Both the position numbers and the translations under genes were made by a program. Below are positions 8,415 to 18,400 of a stretch of 53,849 nt of DNA, piece by piece. Where the stretch lies: the NCBI GenBank assembly GCA_043811005.1, contig JBDRNO010000301.1:1-53849 (forward strand), in the 5' to 3' direction. Source of the stretch: JBDRNO01 sp043811005 (GTDB taxonomy: Bacteria; Bacteroidota; Bacteroidia; NORP154). Position 1 is the stretch's first letter. The number at the start of each line of letters is the position of its first letter. A model generated the notes under the pieces. The model was given only the letters and a program-made list of their open reading frames with translations. It was not told where the DNA came from and did no database searches.

Positions 8415-10166
8415 GTGAAGAACATAAATTTAATTTTACCCAGGACCGGGATACTGGCGCGGGATCTTCTTTCTGCTATTGGTGCCGGCATAGTGCTGAC
8501 CTGTCCAATTGAAGTCTGGAGTAAATTTTATTTTCCCTTTCAGGCAGCTTTACATGAGCAATATCTTGGTGCCGTTTTGCTTATAATGACCGTATTTTAT
8601 TTATGGATGGGATCACAGCGTTATTTGACCCGTTATGGCTTTTACGTTGGTGTGATAGATGGTATTTTGGGAATTATTATAGTAGCTTTTCGCGCATCTC
8701 AAAGCCAGTCGATGCCTGTTTTTGCCCTACTGTCTATAATAATTACAGCAGTGATTACAATTGCTCTTATCTATGGCATAATAATAACTCCGGCAGTTTC
8801 AAAAAAACAGGCACAACGTCTTATTGCTGTTACCCTTTCTGTTTATTTGTTCATTGCCTATGGCTTATATCCATTGACCTATGTCGTGGGTTGGTTTCAA
8901 AGAGGGAATCTCTCGCTGCACAACCTCCCTAATGCTGCACCTCATGAAACATATACAATTGAAATTGATGGGATGAAGCACTTTGTATATTATGGTGATC
9001 TTCACGGTCATTCAAACTTATCGGTTGATGCCCGGCTTTTTGGTGCAAAACCTGCCGGGGAGTTCTATGTATATGCGCGCGATGTTGCCGGTTTGGATTT
9101 TTGTGCTTTGACAGACCATGATACTCCCAATGGCGTCAGCGATGACCCCAACCTGTGGCATTATATCTGCAGGTTAGCTGATGAGTTCAATGAACCCGGC
9201 AAGTTCGTAACATTCAAAGCGTTTGAGTGGACTAGCGGTGAGGGGCACAAGGAAGTGCTGAAATATTGGTTTGGCGGAGACAGGTGGAACTTTAGGAATG
9301 ATAGCTCAGTGTGGGGGCATCGCAATGTACTTTTTCCGGGAGTGGATGTTCCGGAAATACCTTTTTCCCACTCATCAGCAAGTTATGATACCCCATCAGA
9401 ATTCTTGGAGCAGGTGCAATACTATGATGCTATTGCAATACCACATCATCCCCTTGGAGGTCCTGTGACTCCAATGAAATGGCATCATTTCAATCCCGAA
9501 GTAGAGCGTTTGGTTGAGATATATTCACAGCATGGCAGTTCTGAATCCGCGGATGCTCCTTTGATGATATACAATCCTTATATCACCAATGATGGAAGCA
9601 GCAAACATAGCGTTAAACATGCTCTTAATAAAGGATATCATTTTGGCTTGATTGGCAGTACCGATACCCATACCGGCTGGGGGGGTAATAATACAACACA
9701 TCCTGAAAATTCCCTTCCGGAATCTATGATAGAATGGGTGCGTAAGGTATTTGGAGGCGCTCCTGTAAAAGGTGGTGGGCTCACGGCAGTATTTGCCCGC
9801 GAACTTACCCGTAAGGGAATTTGGGAAGCCCTGCAAAACAGAAGAACCTTTGCAACTACAGGAGAGAGGATAGTGTTGGTATTAGAAGTAGCTAATGCTT
9901 TTATGGGAGAAGTTACTCATATGCACAGCGCTGAGGAAATTGAGATAGAGGGCAGGGTGGTTGGAACATCTCCAATTGAAAAGATCTCAATTATCCGTAA
10001 TGGTACTGTGTTAAAGGAGATTATGGTCAGAGGTGAAACGAACCATAGTTTCCAGTTGAAAGATGAACCTCTTCCTCCGGGGGAATACTACTATTACCTT
10101 CGTGTAAAGCAGGTTGATGGAGAGATGGCGTGGTCTTCACCGGTGTGGGTTAAAGTGGAGCTTTAA
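8415..10166 (+). CDS. Membrane-anchored PHP-fold (DUF3604-like) metal-dependent hydrolase
   Basis: Starts at GTG 8415; no suitable ATG exists nearby. The first 165 residues hold five or six membrane segments. A PHP-type domain follows: GDLHGHSNLSVDA (HxH at about 197-199), LTDHDTPNG (about 233-241), IPHHPLGGP and GSTDTHTG, all typical metal ligands of the PHP/DUF3604 superfamily. The last 90 residues look like a beta-sandwich (LPPGEYYYYLRVKQ). PHP enzymes hydrolyse phosphoesters with a divalent-metal cluster; DUF3604 substrates are poorly known. The catalytic domain probably lies outside the cytoplasmic membrane, after the last segment. It ends 5 bp from the convergent nfnB-like gene. Confidence 0.75.
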   Translation: MKNINLILPRTGILARDLLSAIGAGIVLTCPIEVWSKFYFPFQAALHEQYLGAVLLIMTVFYLWMGSQRYLTRYGFYVGVIDGILGIIIVAFRASQSQSMPVFALLSIIITAVITIALIYGIIITPAVSKKQAQRLIAVTLSVYLFIAYGLYPLTYVVGWFQRGNLSLHNLPNAAPHETYTIEIDGMKHFVYYGDLHGHSNLSVDARLFGAKPAGEFYVYARDVAGLDFCALTDHDTPNGVSDDPNLWHYICRLADEFNEPGKFVTFKAFEWTSGEGHKEVLKYWFGGDRWNFRNDSSVWGHRNVLFPGVDVPEIPFSHSSASYDTPSEFLEQVQYYDAIAIPHHPLGGPVTPMKWHHFNPEVERLVEIYSQHGSSESADAPLMIYNPYITNDGSSKHSVKHALNKGYHFGLIGSTDTHTGWGGNNTTHPENSLPESMIEWVRKVFGGAPVKGGGLTAVFARELTRKGIWEALQNRRTFATTGERIVLVLEVANAFMGEVTHMHSAEEIEIEGRVVGTSPIEKISIIRNGTVLKEIMVRGETNHSFQLKDEPLPPGEYYYYLRVKQVDGEMAWSSPVWVKVEL

Positions 10167-10170
10167 GTAC

Positions 10171-11589
10171 CTATTTCGTCTCGGTAGGAGCCCACTCTAA
10201 ATCATTCTTCAGATAATCATCTATTCCTCTTGCGGCAACTTTACCTGCGCCCATGGCTAAAATTACTGTTGCTGCGCCTGTTGCCACATCACCGCCGGCA
10301 AAAACACCCTTTTTTGAGGTCCTGCCGGTTTTTGGGTCAGTAAGGATATTTCCCCATTTTTCAACTACTATATCGGGTGTTGTATTGGGTACGAGGGGAT
10401 TGGGGCTGTTACCAATGGCAATAATAGCTACATCAATAGGCATCCTGAAATTGGCGCCTGGTATTGGAACAGGCCTTCGCCTGCCTGAATCGTCCGGTTC
10501 GCCAAGTTTCATACGAATGCATTCCACTTCATTCACCCAATTGTTCTTGTCACCATGGAACGCTGCAGGATTGGAAAGTAACTGGAAGATAACGCCTTCC
10601 TCTTCAGCGTGGTGTATCTCTTCGTTACGTGCAGGCATTTCTTTTTTTGACCGTCTGTAAATAATTATGGATTTTTCAGCGCCTAATCGCAAAGCTGTCC
10701 GGGCACAGTCCATGGCTACATTTCCGCCACCTACGGTTGCTACCCGTTTTCCTTTGATAATGGGGGTTTGATATTTCGGAAACAGGTATGCTTTCATCAG
10801 GTTTGCCCGCGTAAGGTATTCATTAGCTGAATATAGCCCGTTTAAATTTTCACCCGGCACTTCCAAAAACCAGGGCAATCCGGCACCTGTTCCCAAAAAC
10901 ACAGCATTATATTCACCTAACAGTTCATCAATGCTTTTTATCATTCCTATAACCGCATCTAAATACAGGTTTACTCCAAGTTCTTTTAGATAATCTATTT
11001 CCTTGAATACTATTTCCTTTGGCAATCTGAATTCAGGTATCCCATATACAAGTACTCCACCAGGCTGATGAAGGGCTTCAAACATATCTACTTTATAACC
11101 CATCCTGGCAAGGTCTGCTGCTACTGTGATCCCTGCTGGGCCTGAACCTACTACAGCCACTTTTTTACCTGTAGACTTTGGCAATGGAGGTATTTCGATC
11201 TCACCCTGCTCCCGTTCCCAATCGGCAATAAATCGTTCTAAACGACCGATCCCTACCGGCTCATGTTTTTTTGTCAATACACATAATTTTTCACACTGCT
11301 CTTCCTGGGGGCAAACCCGTCCACAGATAGCCGGAAGGATATTTTTTTCCTTTAGAAGATTAATTCCTTCCTTGAATTTTTTCTGTGCAATAAATTCAAT
11401 AAAACCGGGAATATCAATTTCGACCGGGCATCCCTCAATGCACTTTGGCTTTTTACACTGTATGCACCGCCCGGCTTCAAAGACGGCCTCTTCAATTGAG
11501 TATCCAAAAGGCACTTCATCATTGTTTTTTACCCGCTCTTTTGGAGGTTGCTCCCGCATGGGAGTTTTTTTTGGAATTATTTTTGCCAT
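10171..11589 (-). CDS. nfnB: NfnB-like NADPH-binding subunit (GltD-family, Fe-S/FAD)
   Basis: This 472-residue GltD-family flavoprotein has two N-terminal 4Fe-4S sites (Cys 42, 45, 50, 54 and 89, 93, 99, 103), an FAD motif (VAVVGSGPAGITVAADL, about 144-160), the GIPEFRLPK signature and a second dinucleotide motif (VATVGGGNVAMDCARTALRL, about 283-302). Length and order match NfnB, which bifurcates electrons from NADPH to NAD+ and ferredoxin together with NfnA, or free GltD. The neighbouring NfnA-like gene favours NfnB. It is last in the minus-strand redox operon, 149 bp after nfnA. The gap carries a repeat, so the two may be transcribed separately. Confidence 0.8.
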   Translation of the reverse strand: MAKIIPKKTPMREQPPKERVKNNDEVPFGYSIEEAVFEAGRCIQCKKPKCIEGCPVEIDIPGFIEFIAQKKFKEGINLLKEKNILPAICGRVCPQEEQCEKLCVLTKKHEPVGIGRLERFIADWEREQGEIEIPPLPKSTGKKVAVVGSGPAGITVAADLARMGYKVDMFEALHQPGGVLVYGIPEFRLPKEIVFKEIDYLKELGVNLYLDAVIGMIKSIDELLGEYNAVFLGTGAGLPWFLEVPGENLNGLYSANEYLTRANLMKAYLFPKYQTPIIKGKRVATVGGGNVAMDCARTALRLGAEKSIIIYRRSKKEMPARNEEIHHAEEEGVIFQLLSNPAAFHGDKNNWVNEVECIRMKLGEPDDSGRRRPVPIPGANFRMPIDVAIIAIGNSPNPLVPNTTPDIVVEKWGNILTDPKTGRTSKKGVFAGGDVATGAATVILAMGAGKVAARGIDDYLKNDLEWAPTETK

Positions 11590-11650
11590 ATTTCTAATGT
11601 TTTATAGCTCATTTAATAATATCTATAAGTTTTGAATATTTGCACCAACT

Positions 11651-11681
11651 ACCCAGTACCCAGCGCCTAGTGCCCAGTAAC
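11651..11681. repeat. Intergenic ACCCAGCGCC...CCCAGTAAC repeat, copy 1
   Basis: The segment ACCCAGTACCCAGCGCC then TAGTGCCCAGTAAC matches, with a short indel, the repeat at 18635-18660. Both lie between genes of the same minus-strand operon. Confidence 0.55.
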
Positions 11682-11738
11682 TTTACAATATTTTTACATA
11701 ACTCAAGTTTAATGCAATTCACTAAATTATATTCTTCC

Positions 11739-12563
11739 TCAAGCTACATCCATCCTTTCCTGCGAAAAGATCTCTTCTTCAAGATATGCTTTACGTCTTG
11801 ATAATACTATATCCCAGTCTATCTTATGACCATCAAAGTGAGGGCCGTCAACACAGGCAAACTTTGTTTTACCGTCCACAACAAGCCGGCAGGCGCCACA
11901 CATACCCGTACCATCTATCATTACCGTGTTCATACTAACAATGGTCTTTACTCCATAAGGGCGGGTGATCTCAGATATACGATACATCATAAAAGTACAT
12001 CCAACTGCCATGATCAGATCTAATTTCATTCCCGACTTCAGGTCCTCCTCCAATTTATCCCAGGCATGGCCTTTTATTCCCTTAGACCCGTCTGCAGTTG
12101 CATATCTGACCTCATCGGAAACATCTTCCAATTTATCGTTCCAGTAAAGCAGAAACTCACTTCTCGCTTCAGAATAACAGATAACTTTATTGCCTTTTTC
12201 CTTCAAAGCCCTGGCAGCAGGGAATATTCCTCCAATACCATAACAGCCGCCAACCAATGCAACAGTCCCGTATTTTTCAATTTCAAAGGGATTTCCTAGC
12301 GGTCCTGTAAAGGAATAAAATTCATCACCCGGCTTTAGTTCAGCTAAACTTCGGGTTGCCGATCCAATTTCCAAAAAGATTAAAGAGATTGTACCCTTTT
12401 TAGCATCCCAATCTGCTATTGTAATAGGAATCCTTTCACTATACTGGTTTGGGATAATAATTACAAATTGTCCGGGAAGAGCTTTCTTTGCAACTTCTGG
12501 CGCTTCCACTACAAGAGAGTGGACATTGGGTGCTATTTGTTGTTTTTCTATTATTTTAGTCAT
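11739..12563 (-). CDS. nfnA: NfnA-like ferredoxin-NADP reductase subunit (sulfide/dihydroorotate dehydrogenase-like)
   Basis: This 274-residue protein has an FAD-binding beta-barrel (about 1-95), an NAD-binding Rossmann half (VALVGGCYGIGGIFPAARAL, about 100-120) and a C-terminal 2Fe-2S site (IDGTGMCGACRLVVDG followed by KFACVDGP). An Asp plus three Cys is the ligand set known for NfnA. NfnAB couples NADPH oxidation to reduction of NAD+ and ferredoxin, or the reverse. It begins 14 bp after the NuoG-like gene and precedes nfnB, so it belongs to the operon that starts at 19151. Alternative reading: a generic ferredoxin-NADP reductase partner of GltD. Confidence 0.8.
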   Translation of the reverse strand: MTKIIEKQQIAPNVHSLVVEAPEVAKKALPGQFVIIIPNQYSERIPITIADWDAKKGTISLIFLEIGSATRSLAELKPGDEFYSFTGPLGNPFEIEKYGTVALVGGCYGIGGIFPAARALKEKGNKVICYSEARSEFLLYWNDKLEDVSDEVRYATADGSKGIKGHAWDKLEEDLKSGMKLDLIMAVGCTFMMYRISEITRPYGVKTIVSMNTVMIDGTGMCGACRLVVDGKTKFACVDGPHFDGHKIDWDIVLSRRKAYLEEEIFSQERMDVA

Positions 12564-12577
12564 ATTAAATTGATGAA

Positions 12578-15157
12578 TTACATCTTATTTATTTTAGCGT
12601 AAACAATGTTTTGACTTATATTTAGCCCATTACTAAAAAGCGCTACCTGATCCCAATTTGGCTTGAAATATGCCATATTTTCATTTAATTCAGACATAAT
12701 TTTTACGTCACATGTTGATTTTCCAAGTTCAGTGGATATCTGTACCGTATCTCCGTTTTTTACTTTCAATTTACCGGCAAGTTCAGATGACAGATTAAGT
12801 ATCCCTTCTTCTCTGATAGCATTCATATCCGGAATTATTGAAGAAAGAATGTTCCCAATATAGTGAAAACAATTATGCTCTATAATTACGGGTATAGGAT
12901 ATTCTCTGTTTTTCTTATGTGGTTTAGTTTTGAAAGGTAAAATTTCTTTTGCCGCTTTTTTAGTGGTTTTACTTGTCAGATCAATGAAAGAATTAATTTC
13001 AGAGAAAATATCTCCTGTTTCATCATAATCAAATCCTTTCTCCACCATGGTTTGCGCCATTCCGGAAATAATTTCCCACGGTGCTTTTACACCTTCCAAT
13101 GGAGCGATAACAGGGGTTGTCTCTTTAAGTTTATGTTCAAGGTTAATTATGTGTCCATTGGTTTCCGTGAAGTTGGTTATTGGGAAAAATACCTGTGCAT
13201 ACCTGGAGGTCTCAGTGAGAAACATATTCTGCTGGATGAGGAATTTCAGGTCAGTAAAATTGGGATGGGCGGGAATATCACCAACTACATATAAAGCGGT
13301 AATACCATCTTCTGCGATATTACTCACCATCTCATCACCAGACATACCGGCAGTATCGCTAAGCCCTGTTCCCCAGTTGCCTGACCACTTCTCAATATTT
13401 TTTCCGTCTTTAAGATTATCAAAGCCAGGCAAATAATCACCTTGCATACCTACAAGGGTACCGCTATAACAATTGCCTCCTGAGAGAAGGAACAGTATCC
13501 GGCAATTGTCCGGTTTATTCGAAAGCATCTGGATATTATAAAGAGCATTGAAATTGTAGGCTCTGTCTGGATTTCGCAATATTCCATCACCGGCAATGAT
13601 CAGAAGCTTTTTGGTTCTAGTAAGAGATCTTACCAACAGATCAAGTTCTGATTTGGAAACACCACAAAGCTTAGATGCTTTGTCAATCTCTAATTTTTGC
13701 AGTATTTGTTTTAGTTCTTTAAAGGGTTTTCCTGTTTTTCCTTTAGCCAGTCCGGCTAAAAGCATTGATAGAAAAGTTTGCTCTTCACCCGGTTGGTAAA
13801 ATATGCTTTGTTTTGCAAAATCAGATGTCCTGTTATAATGCGTATTTGCAACAATCACTTCACTACCGTTTTGTGATGCCTTCCTGATCCTGCTCTCTAA
13901 GAGCGGATGAGACCAATGTGCCTGTGAACCGACAACCAAAATAGTGTCGGCATTCATAATGCCATCAATATCAACAGGCGGATAGTTGGAATAATAATCG
14001 TGGATATTTTTCATTAATTCTTTGTCAGGATATGAAGAAAGCAAATCCACGTTATTTGACCTCATAACTTTACGGGCAAATTTTTGCAGCACATAATTGT
14101 TCTCAATAGAATCCTGCGCAGAGCCGATTATACCAAACTGGTTACCGCGATAGCGCTCGAGGTTGCTTGCCGCAAAATTTATTGCTTCATCCCAGCTTAC
14201 CTCGTTCCATTTATCACCTTTTTTTATAAGAGGGGTAGTTACACGGTCTGGGTGATGTACAATATCAGTGGTTGTAAATTTGCCGCGAACACAGAGCTGT
14301 GGAGGATTTGTTCTTGGGCCGGGTTTAGAGCCAACATTAACAATTTTATTATCTAAAGTATTAATATTCATTTTACACCCAACCGAACAATAGACGCAAG
14401 TGGTTTCTGTTGATCTGTTGGGAATGCCTGCCCACCTGCCTATCTTTTCAGATATAGACCCTGTAGGACAAACATCCACGCATGCTCCGCAATATTCACA
14501 TCCGGCTTCTTTCTGTGATTCGTTGAATGCAGTACCTACCAGTGTTGAATTACCCCTCTGAACAAAGGCAAGAACATCACTGTTGCGCTCTTCATTGCAT
14601 ATTCTTACGCAACGCCCACAGTGAATACAAAGGTTATAATCAAGCTCATAGAAAGGATTGTCTTTAACAGGTTTAATACCCCTGTATGTAATGGGAAACT
14701 GGACATCTTTGAGCTTAAGATAATCCACAAGGTCTTGCAGTTCGCAGTCTCCGTTGTTGGGACAGAAATTACAGCCGGTAGTTACGCTGACTTTTCGTGT
14801 TGTATGCATGAATTCCTTGCAGCCATCTTTATCTTTACAAACAAGACAGGTATATGGATGCTCAGATAGTGTGAGTTCCAGAATTTCTCTTCTGAGTTTT
14901 TGTAACCCGGGAGAGTTTGTATTTATTTCCATACCTTGTTCAACAGGTGTGGTACAGGCGGTAGGATACCCTCGCATATTCTTTATCTCTACAATGCATA
15001 AGCGGCATCCGCCATAAGGTTTCAGGTTTTCTAAAAAACAGAGGGTAGGAATATATCTTCCTGCCTTTTGTGCTGCCTGAAGCACCGTTATGCCTGAAGG
15101 AGCGGTAACACTTTTACCGTCTACTTTAATCTTAATATTTTCAGTTTTGCTTTTCAT
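12578..15157 (-). CDS. NuoG-like Fe-S/molybdopterin-fold subunit of a soluble NADH-linked redox complex
   Basis: From ATG 15157 this is 859 residues. Order: 2Fe-2S ferredoxin domain (Cys in TLCFLENLKPYGGCRLC), a cysteine-rich insertion (CLVCKDKDGC, CNFCPNNGDC), a pair of 4Fe-4S motifs (CIHCGRCVRIC, CEYCGACVDVC), the molybdopterin-oxidoreductase 4Fe-4S site (CVYCSVGC), the oxidoreductase fold and a molydop-binding C-terminal domain. After the conserved SNNVD segment there is LLSSYP instead of the Cys/Sec motif of formate dehydrogenases, so it is more like NuoG (structural, electron-wiring) than a formate dehydrogenase. A longer frame back to 15235 is only repeat DNA and is rejected as coding. 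It lies between the NuoF-GltD fusion and nfnA. Confidence 0.75.
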   Translation of the reverse strand: MKSKTENIKIKVDGKSVTAPSGITVLQAAQKAGRYIPTLCFLENLKPYGGCRLCIVEIKNMRGYPTACTTPVEQGMEINTNSPGLQKLRREILELTLSEHPYTCLVCKDKDGCKEFMHTTRKVSVTTGCNFCPNNGDCELQDLVDYLKLKDVQFPITYRGIKPVKDNPFYELDYNLCIHCGRCVRICNEERNSDVLAFVQRGNSTLVGTAFNESQKEAGCEYCGACVDVCPTGSISEKIGRWAGIPNRSTETTCVYCSVGCKMNINTLDNKIVNVGSKPGPRTNPPQLCVRGKFTTTDIVHHPDRVTTPLIKKGDKWNEVSWDEAINFAASNLERYRGNQFGIIGSAQDSIENNYVLQKFARKVMRSNNVDLLSSYPDKELMKNIHDYYSNYPPVDIDGIMNADTILVVGSQAHWSHPLLESRIRKASQNGSEVIVANTHYNRTSDFAKQSIFYQPGEEQTFLSMLLAGLAKGKTGKPFKELKQILQKLEIDKASKLCGVSKSELDLLVRSLTRTKKLLIIAGDGILRNPDRAYNFNALYNIQMLSNKPDNCRILFLLSGGNCYSGTLVGMQGDYLPGFDNLKDGKNIEKWSGNWGTGLSDTAGMSGDEMVSNIAEDGITALYVVGDIPAHPNFTDLKFLIQQNMFLTETSRYAQVFFPITNFTETNGHIINLEHKLKETTPVIAPLEGVKAPWEIISGMAQTMVEKGFDYDETGDIFSEINSFIDLTSKTTKKAAKEILPFKTKPHKKNREYPIPVIIEHNCFHYIGNILSSIIPDMNAIREEGILNLSSELAGKLKVKNGDTVQISTELGKSTCDVKIMSELNENMAYFKPNWDQVALFSNGLNISQNIVYAKINKM

Positions 15158-15199
15158 ATTCACTGTTTTTTCTCGTTTCGGAATATCAATATTATTTCT

Positions 15200-15215
15200 T
15201 CCGCCAACTGGCGGA
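15200..15215. repeat. Palindrome TCCGCCAACTGGCGGA, intergenic copy
   Basis: Exact 16-bp match to the palindrome inside TPR copy 4 (6834-6849). It sits between the NuoG-like start codon and the GxxExxY remnant. A degenerate copy is at 42105-42120. Confidence 0.75.
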
Positions 15216-15231
15216 CAAAGAACGCCAAGAA

Positions 15232-15360
15232 TCATAAATTATTGACTATTCTTGTAATACCCTCTTTTATTAGATTTACATTGAAATTAACAAGTAATCC
15301 TAATTTCAAATCAGTTAATTTTAAGTATGTCATAAATATTCTCTTTGCGTTCTTGGCGTC
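15232..15360 (-). pseudogene. C-terminal remnant of a GxxExxY (PDDEXK_3) protein
   Basis: On the minus strand 43 codons read DAKNAKRIFMTYLKLTDLKL, then GLLVNFNVNLIKEGITRIVN and NL before a stop. This matches the end of GxxExxY proteins (YLK.TGLKLGLLINFNV...GI.RIV). The N-terminal nuclease core is gone. The start of the fragment contains GACGCCAAGAACGCAAAG, a sequence widely repeated in Bacteroidota intergenic regions. The scar splits the redox operon between the NuoF-GltD fusion and the NuoG-like gene. Confidence 0.65.
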
Positions 15361-15402
15361 TTTGCGAGAGTCATTTTTTAATCAATTTACGAAGTTATGT
15401 TT

Positions 15403-18400
15403 TTACGGTTTTGTGAATTCCAAATCGCACCTTAGACATCTTCTTGCCTCTTTAATTGCCTTTTTATCGGAAAATGTTAATTCCACTTCATTAAAATTGT
15501 GTTTACGGGATTTAACAGGAATTGAAGAAGTCTTTATTCTTATGGTTTGATCGAGTTCTTTATCACTGGGTTTTGGTGGTTCAATATAGAATTCAGGTAA
15601 TTGCGGAACGGAAATTTCATTCATATCCTCTCCTTTTAGATAACAATCTATTTTCCGGGCTGCTTTTTTTCCATCAGCAATTGCTTCAATAACTGTATTA
15701 GGACCGCTAACAAGATCGCCTCCTGCAAATACCCCTGGTATATTAGTAGTAAGAGTTTCAGTGTCAACCTTTACCGTTCCCCATTTAGTGACATCAATTT
15801 TCATTGAAGAAATGGCATCACTCTCTGGCTGTTCGCTAATTGCAACGATCAAAGTATCCAGAGGAATTGTGTATTCTGAACCTGATATAGGAACAGGTCT
15901 TCTCCTTCCACTTAAATCAAAATCACCAAGTTCATTTTTAATGCATTCTACACCGGTCAATTTATCATTATCAGAATGTATTTTCATAGGAGAAATAAGT
16001 GTTTCAAGCTTTATCCCTTCCTGGATAGCGCCTTCAATTTCTTCTTCGAAAGCAGGCATTTCATTGCGTGTACGTCTATATAAAATGGTCACTTCATCAA
16101 CACCTTTCTGACGAATTGCCACCCTGGCAGCGTCAATAGCGGAATTACCACCCCCAATGACACCTACCTTCCCTTTAGCCAACGTTTTTCCTTTCAAATT
16201 GAAAGCTTTTAAAAATGGCATTGATAAATATACTCCGTTGGTATCTTCTCCTTTAACCTCAAGCCGTAAACTTTTGTGGGCGCCAATAGACAGGAAAACA
16301 GCTTTGAATTTATCTTTAAATAAGCTTTTAATGCTCACATCACGCCCTAGTTCAGTATTACATTTCAGGGTTATATTTTCATCAATAAGTAATTTTATTT
16401 CTTTCTCTATAATTTTATGTGGCAAACGAAATTCGGGAATACCACTTAGTAACATGCCTCCGGGTTTATTATTTGCCTCAAAGATTGTTGCTTTATATCC
16501 TTGAAGAGAAAGGTAATGGGCAGCGCTTAAACCGGCAGGCCCTGCACCGATGATAGCTACTTTTGGTAATTTTTTTGAAGTTTTAGAGAATTTTGGTTTA
16601 TATATTTTAGGATCTGTATTGTCTGTTATGAAGCGTTTTAAAGCGCGAATAGCAATATTTTCACCTCCGCTGGTGCCGGCACGACACTTTTCTTCACATG
16701 GATGATTACAAACTCTGGCACAAACAGATGGAAAGGGATTTGCCTCTCTAATTGTTTTGTATGCATCTTCATATTCACCACGCTCAATATGTGCAATATA
16801 ACGCCAGGCTTCTGTATCTACAGGACAGGCAGTCTGACATGGAGCACCTACTAATTTATTGCAAACAAAAGCATCACATTTTTTATTTATTATATGCTTT
16901 TCATATTCATCACGAAAATAACGCAAAGTGGTTAAAACCGGATTTGCAGCGGTTTGCCCAAGTCCGCAAAGAGAACCATCCATTATGGTCTTTGATAGTG
17001 ATTCTAAAATTTTTATATCTTCTAATTTGCCTTTTCTTTCGGTGATTTTGCCAAGTATTTCCACCATTCTTTTAGTGCCTATACGACATGGAGTGCATTT
17101 TCCACAACTTTCATTACTTGTGAATGAAAGAAAGTATCTTGCTATATCAACCATGCAATTATCTTCATCCATCACGATTAATCCACCTGAGCCCATTATT
17201 GAACCTGCATCTGCAAGTGATTCGTAATCTACAGGTAAATTGAGATTTGATTCCGACAAACAGCCACCTGACGGACCTCCGGTCTGGACTGCTTTGAAGG
17301 ATTTTTCTGTTCCTCCGCCTATATCAAAAATGATTTTTTTTAGCGTGGTACCGAGTGGTACTTCGATAAGTCCTGTTCTGCGTACTTTCCCAACAAGGGC
17401 AAATGTTTTTGTGCCTTTACTTGTTTTTGTGCCAAATCCAGCGAACCATTTACCACCTTCACGCATTATGTTAGGAACAGTCCCAAGAGTTTCAACATTA
17501 TTGATATTTGTAGGTTTACCAAAAAGTCCTGATACAGCGGGGAAAGGGGGCCTGCTACGAGGCATGCCTCTTTGTCCTTCGATAGAAGCTATTAAAGCAG
17601 TTTCTTCTCCACAAACAAATGCTCCGGCACCTTCCTTAACTTTTATTTCAAAGTTGAAGCCACTGTTAAGTATGTTTTTACCAATTAACTTTATTTTGCG
17701 CATTTGGTTGATGGCAATATTCAACCGTTCTATTGCCAGGGGATATTCAGCCCGTATGTATATATATCCATAATTTGCTCCAATAGCAAAAGATGCAATA
17801 ATCATTCCTTCTAATAGGGCAAACGGATCGCCTTCAATCAGGGAACGGTTCATAAATGCTCCGGGATCACCCTCATCGGCATTGCATATCAGATATTTTG
17901 GGCTCCCTTTTGCACCTCTGCAGAATTGCCACTTTCTAAATGTCGGGAAACCAGCGCCACCCCTGCCTCTCATTCCTGATATTTCCATCTCTTTGATAAC
18001 GCTTTCAGGTCCTGTATCCAAAGCTTTTAATAATCCATTAAACCCTCCTCTGGCAATATAATGATTAATATTTTCAGGATCTACTATACCGCAATTCCTG
18101 AGGACGATACGCTTCTGGTCTTTCAACATTGGTTGGTCCCAAAATGACTTTATTCCATCAAATTCCTCTTTTTGTTCACCTAAATGTCCGAGAGTATCAA
18201 GCTGTGTCTTATCACCAAGAACATATTCTGATATTAGTCTGTTTACTTTATCACTGGTTATGTTATTAAAACTAATCCGGGGACGTCCTGGTTTCTGGAT
18301 GTCAACTATGGGTTCCAGGTAACATGGTCCGATACACCCAACTTTAACAACCTGGGCTTTTATCTTTTTTGCTGCAATGGTTTTATGGATATTATCCCAT

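Noticed and set aside
12578..15235. Formate dehydrogenase alpha subunit
   Set aside because: The Cys/Sec residue and its surrounding motif are missing after SNNVD and the neighbours are NuoE/NuoF-like, so NuoG-like is the better call.
15158..15235. N-terminal extension of the NuoG-like protein
   Set aside because: The 26 extra codons are the palindrome and GxxExxY repeat DNA; the ferredoxin domain begins right after ATG 15157.
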